A stretch of 64,000 nucleotides of DNA. Origin: Phalacrocorax aristotelis. Taxonomy: Eukaryota > Chordata > Aves > Suliformes > Phalacrocoracidae. Under the pieces are notes generated by a model, which worked only from the letters and a program-made list of their open reading frames with translations, made no database searches and was not told the DNA's origin. The stretch covers positions 2,604,001-2,668,000 of the forward strand of contig NC_134284.1 of assembly GCF_949628215.1 (NCBI RefSeq). The letters run 5' to 3'. Of the stretch, positions 37,001 to 52,000 are shown piece after piece; positions within the stretch are counted from its first letter, which is position 1, and each line of letters opens with the position of its first letter. Both the position numbers and the translations under genes were made by a program.

Positions 37001-40000
37001 CTATAGTAAGTACAGAGCTGAACATGTTGCTCCATGTGGTGCAGTGCCATCATGCAGCAATTATTTCCATGATACACAGTTTTTCGTGTTTGATGCCTCA
37101 GCAAAAGTCTCAGACACAATTCCAGAAGGATCTTCTCAGATAAGAATTTCAAAGCAGTCTGGAGAGAGCAGGGTTTGAGCAAAGGATTTAGAGTCAGCTT
37201 TCTGAATTTTATATGCAGCTCAACTGGTTATTTTCTTCACCACTTTGGTCAAGATCACAGGTATGCATCAGGTTACTCACCAGAGCTTCAAAGGACCATG
37301 GAAACTAGAGAAGCGAAGACTAATTAAAGAACAAATAGTCCAGAAGTAATCATAACAATAATTAGAAAATCCAATACAACTACTTAGATCTTCACATTTA
37401 GTGAGATTTGGCTTATTAACAATTTTCTTCCATATTAAAATGAGTAGCGTTTTCTAAATCTATGACTTTTACAAGTGGTGAGATTGAGTCTATATTCCTT
37501 GACAAAAAAAAAATACCATCAAATATCTAATATATATGTAGTGCTTCTCAAACTCACAAATGTTTCCTCTGAGTTGTAGACAACTCACAGACATAAAGCA
37601 AAATACTTGAAAAGATGTACGTTTGTGCATTTCAATATGACAGCGGGAAATGTCAAAACAAAAGCTTTTTCAAGAAAGAACTAAAATAGCTTCCTCACAC
37701 ATCTTAACAGGGTCATTTCAATATGAAGTTGGGTGCTTTCAGCTGTAAATTAAATAATCTAGCATTTATTCCAGAAGCAGATAGGAAGCTATGGAAAACT
37801 CAGGCAGGTGCATAAACTGTCTTTTGTTCTTAAATGAATGAGAAGGAAACAGTTATCCCAAGATAAAGAACGCCTCATGAAAAACAAGTATACCCAAAAA
37901 CAGCTGCCCTTGAAATGGTCGATCGCTTGTCTGGACTTCTGGGTGGGCAGCTACTGCAGTACATGTTAGCATAATAGGTCCTGACTAAATCAGCTGCAGT
38001 GAAAACTAGGCTTACAGTGAGAAATATGTATTCAATTCTTTACCATTTTCAAGACACTGTCCTCAGTTACTTATATATTATGCTAGAATTCCTTGGCCCA
38101 CCTGTTACTTCCCCCAAGGCAGGCTTGATTCTGCACATATAAAGGCAATGGGTATCTTGCTCTTGACTTCATGTGGAGAATGACTAAGTTCTGAACTTGA
38201 TTTACCTAAAATATGAAAACAACCTCAGGCTTATCACAAATCAAAGGCTTGGCTAACATTGTATTGTTGTTCTCACTAGAACTCTTGACCTTACTCACTA
38301 AGTAATTATAGATACAGTCACAAGCCCAAAATTTGCTCTTAATAACAGCAGTGAAAATCCAGCTTTCCCTGAAGCCAAGGAACAGGAGTAGATCTGCACC
38401 TGTGAAATTTCCACAAGGAGGCTCTAGCAAGAAACATCCATAGATCACATAAAGGACCATCCTCTCCATCACACTGCATCTGAGCAGAGACTGAATCTTC
38501 ACAATAGCTCTGGCTCCTGACAGCAAGCACTGACGTTGCAGCAGGACTTTTTCTTGGACAACGCTTCTCTAATAATTCTCAGAATTAGGTTTTCTGGGAA
38601 AGACAGTGTCAACTGGAATCATGATATATTTTGGGGAGATTCTTTATAGGGGAGTACTCCATATGCCTTTGGCCTATTATGGCTCTGCCTCTTCTGCTGG
38701 AATGGTATCTGCACCACAGAAAATCTTAAAACCTAACGCACTGAATCCAGTCAAGCATAAGCAAATATTTCTGGAGGAACTCTGCCTCATAATTTATTCT
38801 GAATTTTCATAGAAACACGGTGACATTTGTGTTTCTTCAAAGTGGCAATGTATTGTATGACCAGTGCTGGGTATCCATATAGGAACAAATTGCAATAAGT
38901 ACATTTGTGATACTCTCAGTCCTGTCTGTTTCTGTATCCTCTTTCAAGCTACAACAGAAAGCATGCTTTGATCAGGAATTCAGCAATCATCTATCTCTCG
39001 GCTGGGTGGACCTGACTAACCTCAGATAATTTTTGCACAGCTTCTTCAGGAAAGGCAGCAAGTGCCCAGGAAGAAATCTCTAGCCTACAGATCAGGAAAT
39101 TCTGTTAGATGAGGGTATGAATATCTTCCAGAAAAGCTGGGAATTAAATTCAGAATATGCTCTAACTGCTACTCTCTCTTAACAAAAGAAAGAATAAGCC
39201 TAATGCACCTCGAGGAAAAAAAAGGACATCAGCGACTCTCTCCAGGAGGTAATTTAGTGCTGCAGATCCTGTGTAAGTTTACATATCCCTGTAGACTGGA
39301 GGAAACAGTCTGAGAAATGGGATTTGAGATTGCCCCTCACCTCAGTTTAGTTAGATTCTTAGCAGTTGACCTTTCCAAATTTTTCACTTCAAACCCACTG
39401 TTGAGGGAGTGTAATAATAAAAACTGCGTTTTGAAGTCTAAGCCAGGGGTAAAGTGCCTGAAAAACTAAGTGTTACAGTGTCAAACTTTACTGAATCTGT
39501 CGTTTAATTTCTTTTTTCTCTTGTTACCAAATAAAAACATCAAAGGCAAATTACTGAGATATTGCCAGAATAGAAGTAGAGCTGTATTAATTATTACTTA
39601 AATCAGCTAATGCAGACTCAGATATACTTTCCTTCCTAAGGTCAGTCTTGATTTCTTTAAATGTAAGAAAGACACAAGATGAAAAAAATATTTGGAAGCA
39701 AAAATATCTAAAACTTAGTTTATCTTACAGGTGTAAATTTTTTATTAAAAACCTGCAAAATAAGATAGAAGTCCAGAAATTTAAAAGACCTGACAGTGAA
39801 AATTCTGTGGCTGCTCCACCCTGTCCTACATAAATGTTAAAATGAACAGTAGCAGGAAAGCATGTGTGCTCTTAGAACAATTTCTTCTTGTTTACAATTG
39901 CAGTAGGCTAAAATGACTCATCGTTCTGTACAAAATGAGAACTGTGTGCTCACAAAAGATGTTTTGGTACTATCTGAAAAGTTTCAGTAAATTAGATTGT

Positions 40001-43000
40001 CAAAATGTTGTATGCAACTTCTTTGATTATAAATTTGAAAATCATGGTGCCTACAAGAATGTGAAAAGATATACAGTTTCTTAGAATTCTGTTTCATGCT
40101 GATAAGCTAGGGGACAACATCTGTTTTACTTCATAACTGTTCAAAAGGCAGGTGTCATAAAACTAAATTAAGACCACTGCAATACTTGTCCCTCAGGAAT
40201 TTCTAAAATAGAAGATTTTCCGGAGTTATAAAAATTATATGTAGCATTTCGGAAAATGTTGAGAGCTCTCTTCCTTATGAGTTTCTCCTTATACATATAA
40301 TAAATATAGGGAGTTTTTATGAAAGGCTCCTATATTCAAACATAAACTGTAAAGATATAATTTTCCTAAGTTTCCTGTACTAACCATGTGTGTGACAGCA
40401 TTAGTGATAATTTCAAAGGCAATAGAATAAGACAAGCACTTTGTGCTTGAAAATTGCTCCAAAAAATTAATTGTAAAGTGTAATTCTGCTCAAATTATGT
40501 TTTGGCAGCTATTATAATGTCTATATGAAAAACACATCTCCTCTCAGTTTAATAAAAAGGTTTTGCTTTTCTCTTGCCTTTAAAAACTACCATATATTTC
40601 AGTAATTTATCAAATCAGCTGGAGAATAATGCATAAAACATATAAACACAAATTCCAATACATATTAAAAAAGATGTACATACACCATGAAGGATTTACT
40701 CTATTCTTCAGCCTCAGTGCCGAACCACAAGCTGCCTTCACTTGAAAAAAATAAGGTTAAGGGGTCTTAGACAAAGAATAAACCACTCTATTCATCTGAA
40801 AATGCAGTGAAGTAGATAAAGAGGTTAAAATCTTTGCTTCAGGAATGAAAATCAAATGGAAAGAAGACATGTTCCTTTTCCTTCCTGTAAGTATTCTCCA
40901 TACAACAAGCTATTAGAAAGGAAAGAAGTCTAGCCCTCTCGGCTACTTGGAAGGAAACATTCCAGGAAAGATTTATTGTGTTTTGTGGTAGAGGAGAATA
41001 CCAGCATAGAAGAGGGTTTTTGACTTTCTTTGAAGGTCAGGAAAGGGACAGAGCAACACGGATTTTTAAAAAATGATATCCTTTCACATCAAAATCAAGT
41101 ATCAAAACACACCACAAAATACACAGAAAAAAGCATTCATAGCAACTTTACCAGTGGTTTCTGTACTGACCCAAAATTTCCACATAAATGAAGACCATAT
41201 CAAGCCCATCATGAAAGCCGTTCAGTATGAATGAAAAAATCTAACCTAGACCTGTGTCCAAGCCCTCTGGTGACGCTAAAGGTGCTCTTGTTTTGCTATG
41301 TTTCACACAACAAGAGGAAAAGACACAGGGAAGGAAAACAGTCCTTACATTTGTAAAAATCAAAATTCAATGTACCCAGGAGCTGTGAAATAGTTCCTTT
41401 ATTCCTCACTGTATATGGACCTACATGCAGGTTCAAATCAGGGAAATGAAAATTATAGCCGGAAGTCTGAATGGACAGTTATCAGTGTCTCCTATTTTCA
41501 ATAGGATTTATTTAATGAGTAGAAATACAAATATCCCCATAAAACTTGCATGGAATATCAATTTTAAGAAACTGAATGAGATCAGAAGTGTTGGCTCTTT
41601 CCCTGTGTTTGCTGGCTTTTTTCTATGGGTTTGGCAGAGAAGCTCATTAAGTTCATAATAGAAATTTTTGCTACTTCACAACAGACCTCATTATGAAAGG
41701 GATTTATAAAACCCATGCTGATTATAGCCATGGGGGCTTTCTTATAGAAAAAAAGGTGGCTGGAGAGGTAAGTTTCCTAGAATTTCAGGCAGAGTGTAAA
41801 TGAGAGCAGAATGGGAAAAGACTTGTTAACTTCTCACAAGAATGTCCCTTTTTGTCACTTTGACCTGTCACTGCTTGAAAAAATCACCTAAACCAAAGAC
41901 TACTTCAGGGGGTTTGCTACAATTTTAGCCTTAAGAAAGGTGTTCAAAATTTCTGAGGCAAGTCGCTAGTGCTTATTTAAACTACAAAACATCACTGAAA
42001 ATAGCCAGCTACTTGATAGACAAAACCCACCTATAATCAACATGCACTGTTACTAAAACAAAACTATTTTGGCCACTTGGAGTCCAAATGAAATCCCATG
42101 CGAATCAATGTGTTAGAACAGCCAAGTTTAACAACAGTGTTTATGACTTCATATCCAAAGTAAATGTCATCAGAAAAGACTTTATCATTGCTTTCATTTC
42201 TGTTTTGCACATAAGAACTCCCTAAGGAATTTGTAGGCTTAAAGATGAAAAAAGTTACAGAATTTAAACAAAATTTAAAATGTTGTGTGCACTTCATTCT
42301 ACCATACATATGCATTCCACTTTGCAGAAAGATCATATCAACTTATAAGGGGAGGGGTCAAAGTGCAGTCGCTTGGCCAAACATCCCAACAACCCACCTT
42401 GGAACAGCTGTTAATTTAAAAGACAAGTTAGAACAAGTCAGCACAAAAGAAACAACAGAGAAGCAAGGCAGATGGAAGAGAGAAAGGGAAGAACTAGAAA
42501 TCTTTATATTAAATGTTTAATTCTTCTCCCATAAAGTTGAGTGGATGTATGTAATACATAAAATCCTCCTCAATTGGATTAATTCCTAACTATGCATTCA
42601 AATAAATCAATTGATTGGTGGTACTTTAATTGCAATATTTATTTATAAAAGGAAAAGAGTAATTAAAGCTTTATTCCAAAGAGCCAACCATGTAAAACAT
42701 CAGGTTATGCTGAGAGGCTCCACAGGCTGAAACCACAGTATCTCTTTGTAAACTCAAACCATTTTAAAACATCAAAAATATAAAAAATCACATAAAATGT
42801 CATCTCTCTATTCTGTAAACCATACTGTTTCTTGAGAATGTATGTATCTGAATTGAGAAATGAGGAAGGAATGGGCTTAAGTACACAGGAAGACTGTATA
42901 AATATTACTTCTCTGACCACTATATGAGAAGCTCCATGCTGATTCTTAAATTTTTCCAGAGCATACGAGGTTAGGTCCACTTCAAACAGTTTTGTGTTAA

Positions 43001-46000
43001 ACTACATTAAAAACTATTGGGAAAAAAAGATGAGTTTATTTGCACAACTTTATAAACCAATATAATATACTCTGTATTTGTTAAGTCCCAAATGACATGC
43101 CACACTACAGTGTTACACAGATGCCTATTGCCATTCAAAGAGGTACCTCTCATATGGGTTGACAGGTAATCTATAAAACACAAATTATAAGGAAACCCCA
43201 ACCTGACCACAAGCATCTCAGGAGTCCTGGGAATTTTCCAACCAATGAATCAAAAAGAAAAGGAAAAAGCAGCAGGCCTAAGAGAATGTTGCATGGTAGT
43301 GTTTTATATTGTTTGAACAATGTTTCATCTCTAATAATCATTAGGAATGCTTATTCCTCCTATCGCTAAAAAGAGAGTTTTTCCCCAGGATGTTCTGCTT
43401 ACTTAAAGTTAGCACAAAGCTAAGCTAATGGGGCCAAGAGGTAATTAAATGAAACATGATCAGTCTCATGTCTCTATTACTACTGGACATGCCACTTAGC
43501 ATAAGAAATTCCATTTTCCTTTTAGTTGTAGATTTACACCAGCGTCCTAAGAAAATGGCATTCATAGTCAACCAGATACATCATTATGGAGAGAATATAA
43601 ATAGGTTTTGTAAAAGTCACAAATGCAGAAATGCTAGTATAAGTAAAGAAACTGGGTAAGATAGGGTGGTTGCATAGATAAAGGAACTGTTAAAAATAAT
43701 AATTTATTATATCCAGTAGTTGTTTGGATTTATTTTTATTATCTGGCAGATATACTTTATTCTGATACGCATGTAGGACACATGGCAAGCCAAGAAGAGT
43801 TTCTGTTCTACCATATCTCTCCACAGTAGCACTGATGTAGGTAATTTTTTCTGTTTTGCTACAAATTTTCACAATACTTGAAAAACATTTGGTATCCCTA
43901 AGACTTCTACACTGTGGGAAACCTTGAAATTTACCAATGAGTTCAAATGTTACTTGGAGAAATACAGGAAAAGGGACTTGCAGACAAAAAAGATACTTTT
44001 CCTAGTCTCACAAACTGAACGTAGACAAACAGCATTTTCTATAAAATAAATTCTGCTAATTCAGAAGAATTAGAGGTGTAAATTTTTTTTAAAACTACAT
44101 TTCTGCATTTTCATTTATGTAGAGCTGATTGTGTTACTATTAACTAATAGTTCTGATTTTTAGCAGCATGTTTACATTTACTTAAAGTTTTGCCAAATTT
44201 TGGACACTTAAGCTCAAATTTTCCATGTTGTTTCTCTTTATATTTCAACCATTGCATTTCATCAGTTCTCAGAAAAAAGCTAAGCAGAAATGCATGATTT
44301 TCAGGTCTAAATGCTGGTCACCTTTATGCTCATGTACTTTATAAAAAGGAAAAAAGCATAACACTGGTCTTTCAGAAAGATAACTTCACCGTTCTGAGAA
44401 AATTCACCTAAATTTGGCCACTCGTTAAAAATAAACCTGTTTGAGAAAAACAAACAAAATTATCTGTGTTCACAAAAAGAGTGCTCTCCAGAACTTGGAA
44501 TTAAATAGAAGTGCTCAAATTGGTCTACACGTCTGCTACCAATAAATATTGGTGAAACCCACTGGCTACGTATCTCATTCTTTTCCAGTGTTACTCCAGA
44601 GACAAAATTGCAACTTTCTGTTCATTATTCTGTTAGCTCAATACGTTTGCACAGCAGTTTGCAGGGTTTCTGTTCTTTGAATCTGTGCTTCATTGTGATG
44701 CTGCACTAGGGAGTTTCTGGGGCCTTTGAGTTCTCTTTTTTAAGCTAAGAAATTATCCACATGAAAAATACATTAAGAAAATATTACCTGAGTGTAGAAT
44801 CCATCACTTAAAAGTTAGGAACTGCTTAGATGATCATTGTTTCTGACTGCATTATGGTATAGCCTTTAATTATATAGTCTTTTTTTCCACAGCTCCCCCT
44901 CATCCCATATCATACTTATTATGAATTCCTGTGCAATGCTGACAAATCATTTAAACTGAAAATTTCACAGATTGCCAGTAGAGCATGCTTCTAGATGACA
45001 AGCTTATTACCTTCAGCCTCCTGTGCAAAAATACCAATCAGTCACAAATGTACCTAAAATATGTTGGAATTCATGTCTAATCATTTGAAACGTTTAATGC
45101 CATGTTCAGTGAAGAAATCAGACCATTAATGTCCTACGCTAGATACACAAAATTAATATTTATTTTTACCTGATTTTTCTGAACAATATTCAAACTTCTT
45201 AATACAGTGTAAGTTCACCAGACTGCTGTAAAACTCTTAATACCAGGCAGTCTTAGCTTCCCTTTCCTGGCAAAATTGGCAGCCAGGGTCTAGCAGCCCT
45301 GAAGAGTGGTTGGCTTAAACCACTAATTGTTATCTTGAATTGAGATCACAGCAGATAGTGTGAACAGTCCTTTAAATCTTTGCTTCCCCTTCATTAAATA
45401 AGGCTAATGTCTCCTTCTTTTGCAGAGTTGTGGTGAAAATGAGTAATATCGGTACACGTCTGAGGTATTATTGATGGATGCAATAAAAAGGTGGATGGAG
45501 GAATTAACCACATTCTCTGAAAAGCAGAATTTGAATAATGTGAAATATATGTGGTGCTGGACTGTTTTATTCTCCCTGAATGAGAATTATTGGGTTTTTA
45601 TCAAGGACTGTATGAAATGGGGATTATTTTATACTATGCTTCACAAGAAGTTGTCTTTTGTGAAAATTCTCTTAAAAACTGGCCACTATAGTAATTAAAC
45701 CTTTACTCACCACTCATTTACTTACTTTGCTTACTTACTCATTTAACAGAATTCGGGATTTAGGTTCTTTCTTTCTGACATTGCTAAAGTGAAGCTTTTT
45801 AAGAATAAACTTGTTTCAGAGACTGAGGTCATGGAATGGTGGTTCTGTGAGCATCTGCAAACTTGTTTTAACTTAAACATAGTGGCTATGAACAAGTGGC
45901 ACCTATTAATGGCTCATACCCTTTACACCTTGTTGCTGTATTGCCAAGGCTGACCTGGGAATTCTAAAACCACAGAGAAAAAGGGAGTCTCAGCCCCAAA

Positions 46001-48632
46001 TCATCTCTTGTTTAAATCATATTATAGATCCTCAAGAGCTTTACTTGAAGCAGTTGGAGCAAAAGTCTGCTCATGTGATAAAGAAGTGATAAGAGAAGAA
46101 AAAATGATAAATTACTAGGTAAGATTTTAAGAGGGCTTTACATTAACAAATTTGAAACAAGAGGAATGGGAGATGTCTCTACACAGACTTTTGCACCAGC
46201 TGATGACCAAACTTCAAAAACATAATGCGAAAGATGCCAAGCATGAAATCCTAACCTGCTACTGTACAATAACAGTGAAAGTTTTGCCATTTATTTCACT
46301 GTGTACAGGGTTTTATTCAAAATTCCAGCAGGATTTAAGATCTTGATGGACAAAATTACTATTTCATTTGCTGTTAGTTTATCCCACAAGTACCTAGAAA
46401 GGAAGACGCATGGGGAAGAATCTTGCATGGCTGTAGGTTTCTTTCCCTAAAGAAACTGGAACATTTTCATTATAAGCAGCAGGAGCTAGTTTTGCATCTC
46501 GACAAAAACCTGGAGGGAGAACTCTCTCCCTCCTTAAAAGCTGCTGTCTCACATGTAAGTTAATTCATGCTTTATTATAACAAAACTATTTACAAGCTTA
46601 GTAAGAATATTTACAAGCTCAGACTCAGAGCTCTGCCTTCTCTGTTAGACATTACCATGTCCTCCCTTCCTGTCGGAGCTGTGGCATGATTCCATGCAGG
46701 AAGGAATGTAAGACTCGCAGGGTGAGAAAACTATCAGGGAAGTGGGAGTTCAGTTGAGGGGGTGGTGGTGGGATTCCATGCTTTTCTCCCTAATCTCTTT
46801 ATATGCATTTTAAATGTCAATGCATGCTTAATAGAAAAAGCAGAAACATTGATGTAAACAGGGTCCAACACCTTGCAAGTGCCAGAATACTTCCTAAATA
46901 ATCATATTTCCTTCTGGGCTTTCTCATTCTATAACAAAGCCTGGAATTTCTCTTTTTTCCTTAACAGTCAGTTTCAGAGGAGCAAGAACCTGCCCTCCAC
47001 CAGCATAGCCAAAAATTTGGTGACTAAGACATTTTCTGGGAAAGCAGTAAAGTGGGTTTCAACTCCACTCAGTTAAGAAGTGCACCAAAACTACATCTAC
47101 CACTTTCTGGGTAAAAAAAAATGCTCTGAAACAGCAGTTAGTATAGGCAATTCTTGCAGTAGGGTTTTGAAATAAAATAGTGCAGGATCCTCTATTATTT
47201 TAATATCTAGATGCAGGCAGGGCAAACACTGGGGGAATGTGGAGACAGTTGACAGAGCTTTAGTCCCTACCCAGCCTAGCTATTGGGACACAGAACCCTA
47301 GCACAGCAGGGAAGACTCTCTAGTATCAACCCACTATCACCATCACCATTACAGCCAGTACTCACTCACAGCAGCAGACACAAACTGGAGGTAAATATAT
47401 GAAGAACTTGCCTGCACATATGTGAAGTATTCTTGCTTCACTAAGGCATGGGATTTTAGGGACATTCATCTACTTACTGTTTCAGAGCGAAAAATGTTCA
47501 AATAATCTTTTAAAGATTCTGATGTTCCCATATATTGGAGGGGGAGCCAAGGTACGTAACACCGTCCTGGATCTGGAACACCAGTGACTGGCTACATAAA
47601 AGGCAAAGTGACACCTGCCTTTTGCGGCTTCCAAGTCTTTTATTGTCCTTGGCAATTTGCTGTGATGTAATTTCTTAAGTGTATTCGTCTCCCTTTAACT
47701 TACAGTTTTATGCTTTATGCTTCATGCTTCACAGAGCCTTCTCTACACCAAATAAAGGCAGTGTAGGCATTTCTCTTTATTTACTATTAATGAATACCAA
47801 TTCAGTGAAACCTCCCATTTACATTCACCTTGATCTTTTGAAATACTGCCTTTATACCCTGATTTTTGGAGGACTTCCAGGCTTTCTTATATTGGTTTTC
47901 TAACTTCAATGTACACAAAGAATTGAATATACTAGATGTCATGCTTTTAGCTACCTATTTTTAAAAAGTCCTCTCCTCTCTATTTTCGTTTCCATCCTAA
48001 AATTCTTCTGAAAAAGAAAAAACAAACCTACAAAACTGCCAAAATAATTTTTAGCTTGTATAACAGCTGACCCAGGTCTCCAGGCAGTTCTTATCTATGA
48101 AAATCATCATTTTATTCTTGATAAAGCAAAACCAAAAGATCTCACTGCTTTACAAACAACAAATATTTGAATTATAAGACTAGGTGGGAAGACACAGCTT
48201 TCTCAGTAAAGAGACAACCCATGCACTCTGATACTTTCTCCATTACCAATGAGAACAGTGGCTATTCTGGCTTTCTGAAGGCTGGGAAGTGTCTCAGAAG
48301 CTTATTTCCATCCTACTACAGTCTCAGTAATTAAGACATTCATTGCAAATGATGCTGTCACAAAATAGAAGAAGGACCCTGTGGAGGACTCCGCCTGACT
48401 GGATGATTTTTTATATATATCATATTCTTTTTGTATGTCTTACGTCTTTCTGTATGTCTCTTTATCTTTCCATATATTGTATACCACTATGCTTTGTGTC
48501 CTCATCACAGTAATTCACCAGCACACTAAAAGTAATTTTTGATTTTTCTGCCTAAAGACACATTATTTATTATTATATCTCCCTAAAGACAGACCTTTGA
48601 ATTTACAAGTTAGGCAACAAGAAGAACCATGC
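31063..48632. other. Long AT-rich non-genic stretch
   Basis: About 17.5 kb without a supportable gene. The longest ORFs (106 codons on the minus strand at 38,206-38,526; 95 codons on the minus strand at 36,320-36,607; 94 codons on the plus strand at 31,260-31,544) show no domain I recognise. It contains a short perfect hairpin at 46,512-46,533 and TTAC-rich simple sequence near 45,700-45,745. It could be intergenic or a large intron. No recognisable CR1 or LTR was seen in it by eye, although ancient repeats would be missed. Confidence 0.55.
46512..46533. repeat. Short perfect inverted repeat
   Basis: Two 9-base arms (GGAGGGAGA and TCTCCCTCC) are separated by four bases. It could form a small hairpin and has no known role. 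Confidence 0.6.
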
Positions 48633-49020
48633 AATCACAGATTAGTCCAGGTTGAAAGGCGGCTTTTGAGACGATCTGCTGTAAACTTCTGAAAGCAGGG
48701 ATTTAGGCTAGGTTATCCAGGACTTTGCCATGACAAGTCTTAATTCCTGTGAGGGGCATTCCACTACTTCTCTGAGCAACCTATTCCAGGGTTTAGTTGT
48801 TCTCATGAAGAAAATCTTTCCTATATCCAGAGGGAATTTCCCCTGAAGCAACTTGTGCTTGTTGCCTCTTGTTCTGTCACTGTGCATGCCTGAGAAGAGA
48901 GCACCTCCTTCTCTACCAGAGCTACCCTTTCAGGTATTGGAAGACTGTGACTGGATCCCCCCAAGCCTTCTCCTCTCCAGGCTGAACAAACTCCATTCCT
49001 CTGACCTTTTTTCTAGGGGA
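48633..49020 (-). mobile_element. CR1 LINE 3' region, antisense and diverged
   Basis: This is a CR1 copy in minus orientation of about 390 bases. From low to high coordinate it shows a worn CAATCACAGATT/GTTGAAAGG 3' end, the GGCATTCCACTACTTCTCTGAGCAACC-like and CTATTCCAGGGTT blocks, GAAGAAAATCTTTCCTATATC, CTTGTTGCCTCTTGTTCTGTC and CTCCTCTCCAGGCTGAACAA. These are the reverse complement of the CR1 3' region. Divergence is clearly greater than in the 15.7-kb copy, so it is older. The plus-strand ORF at 48,853-49,182 is a by-product. Edges are approximate. Confidence 0.88.
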
Positions 49021-52000
49021 ATTCTTCACCCGCTGCCTTCCACTAACTTATTTGGGAAGCTCACCTACAGGAGCATATTGAACAACATTGCTACTGAATG
49101 TATGTATTTGGAAAGTAAAGAAGAATTCCTTCAGAGCCTTCAAAAATTAAATCAGCTTCTCCTAACAGTCTTAACTCCCTAAAGCAATTTAAATTATTCA
49201 TTTATTAGGTGACCTTCCTTCAGGAAAAAATCTAGCCTTCAAAGTAAACAGCTTTAAATCTTGTAAAGTGCACAAGTGGGTCAGACACGAGCTGTGTGTT
49301 AATAGGTATGTGCATGGGAGAGAAGGAAGGGAGAATTAAAGGCTGGATTCAAAGGGAATTTTCTGAACTATTTTCAAGGATTTACAGTCCATGAAGACAC
49401 CATGTGGAGTGATGCAGAATAACCAGCTTAGAAGTAAAGCATGATCAAAACTAAAGTCATAACTGCCTTCTTTTTGACATGTCTGAGATCATTTGGGCCC
49501 AGAATTAAACCTTCTGTACTTTGAAGGATGAGAGAAACAGACAGTACAGGCACAGGAGAACAGAGAGTTATGAGATTGTTAGGATATGGTACTGCACTAC
49601 TGCAGCTAAAATGACATTTCCTCACCTTGTTCTTTCTTTGCAGGCCTGGATACACATTTGTCGCTTAACAGCTGCATACTATTTTTGCTCACTGTTGGAT
49701 GGGAATGTCTCAACCACAGCATTTTACGTTGTAGTTCACATTTTAATTCCACTGCAGCTTAAAAACAGTTTATGTAGTCTGTTTTAATCTGATTTTGAGA
49801 ATAGCTGTTTTACTTAAATTATGACAAGTTGTCTCCTACAGAGCCCAGGACATCAAGTAGATAAGCCTGAATGGAAACAAGCCCTGTATCTTTAGCAAAG
49901 ATTGGCAGAAACTATTTGCTTTGAATCCTTATATTTTCAAATAAACCAGCAAATAATGGAAATAGTTCTAGAAGTCTCCACAAAGCTTCCCTTCAATTAA
50001 TAGCCACTGAATTTATGTTTAAAAAACTCTCTAAGAATGACAGCATTGCAAAATAGAATTAAAAACAAAAACTGTGGTATCATCTGAGATCCAGTAATGT
50101 GACAGTGTATGAATGCCCTCGCCATTAAATACACCACAAGACACACTATTAAAATGTGAATGAGGAGAAGGCAACTCTCCATATTAAGTGCAAAGAGGTG
50201 CAAAGAATCCCATAGAAATGGGCCAAAATAGGTGGATTCTATGAGGTGCAGATGACATCTGGAGGTTCCCACACAGCCCCTTTGCAGCTCTCCCTCCCCT
50301 TTTTGTGAGGACAATTTGGATGGCAGATACGTAGGAGCAGGTACACAGCAAAAAAAAAAGATAATAAAAGAGTCAGGAAGAATAACAATTTTATTTATGG
50401 ATCTTCCAAATCTGTATCTCATGGAAGTGAACCATGTAAAGAACAGAATATGTAGCCTACAATGTGAAAATACTGAATCTGATTGCTTAAAGGCTTATAT
50501 TCCTTACTTAAAGAAAAAACCTCAGCCTGCGAGTTACCTATACAATTTTTTTAAACCCAAATTGGAAAAAACTGTAGTCAAAAAAAGAAATATTGCAAAA
50601 TACAGATATAGAAGAGTAAACGGCTACAGAAAGGATAAAAATGGAGCTAGATTTAAAAGGATAAAAATAGAACCTAATATCACCTTACCATTGGGAAAAG
50701 TGGTAAAACATTCATCAAGTCAGAGCCAACACTTGCAGAAACCAAGTAAAAGTTTAAAAACTAGACAAATCAAACCTGCCTTAAGAATTACCATTTTTTT
50801 TGTCTTGACAGGCTTCAAGAAATATATTAAGATGATGGTAAGTAACCAACAGGAAGAGCTATGAAGACAGGACTAGGATCTGTACAAGATTAAGCTGTAG
50901 AATATACACAGAGGATTTTGTATGTCAAGGTACTGTGGCTAACATTCAGTGAAGAGAGGAAAAGATCCCAGAACTTGTTCCTCACTTAACAAGTTACTCT
51001 TGATTAACAGCAAGAAGCAGGTCTAAAATGAAGAAACCAGGATGATGCTTTGTTGCTTTAATAATGGTAGGCTTCTGATGTTCATTGTGCATAATGCCTA
51101 TTAGTAAAAAGGCTGGAGGGATTCAATACTGCTCACTGTGAACAAGTATGGCTGGTCCTTAAATGGATTTAATTCACTTAAAGATGCTCTTTACAGCTGT
51201 AATAATGTCAAGCAAGCAATGGGAAGCTCAAAGATATTGCAGTCACTATGAGTTCTCTTAAACAGTCAAGCAATGTAGTAGTCTAGGATATTTTCAGTAA
51301 ATCCAAGGTATTTTTATCAGCAGTGACAAATGCTGAAGAGGAAAATAATGGGTCTGACAGCATTAAAATGGTGCCATTTTTTCATCTTCCTACCAATTAC
51401 AATCTTATCCCTTAAATTATCATAATTTGTAACATTTTAACTTTAGTCTAACTGAAATCCTGTTCTCATTTATATTATGTCACATCATATTGTGCTGTTT
51501 GTCTAAGTAACATCCTGCAGAGATGAACTCAACTGCTTGGTTAATCTGTGCTGACAGAGAGGTTTGTTTGCTCGGTTCACATGCACAAAAGTCGTGTGTG
51601 TCCCAAAACATCTCAATTCTCCCAACACATTAGCTTGGTCTAAAAAACTGTATTATCTCTACCTACATATTTTGCCACAGCATCTCTATTTTAATTGCTG
51701 CTTCATAGTTTCTTTAATATTCTCATTGTATTTAAGAATACAAGAAATGTATTGCTGGGTACTGTGTCTTTCTCAATGCTCTTAATTAATTAGTAAGCTT
51801 TTTCATGAGACAGCTCTGCTCTCATTGACTTCACTGGGAGGAAATCTGAGCTCATACGTCTCCTCTGCAGACTGTTCAGTGCAGGTCTTTCTAATGTCTC
51901 TTCCCTGGAAATGCCTTTTCTCCCACATCCTATCTCTTATCACATTTGTTTCCCTTTCTGGTACCTACAGTTATGTCTTTTTTGGGATGGAAAAGTGAAT

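Noticed and set aside
48853..49182. 109-codon plus-strand ORF
   Set aside because: Most of it is the antisense CR1 copy. The residues match the reverse complement of the CR1 3' region.
49997..50422. 141-codon minus-strand ORF with hydrophobic stretches
   Set aside because: Unrecognised, partly antisense to the longer plus-strand ORF, with no promoter or splice support. Hydrophobic content follows from T-rich codons.
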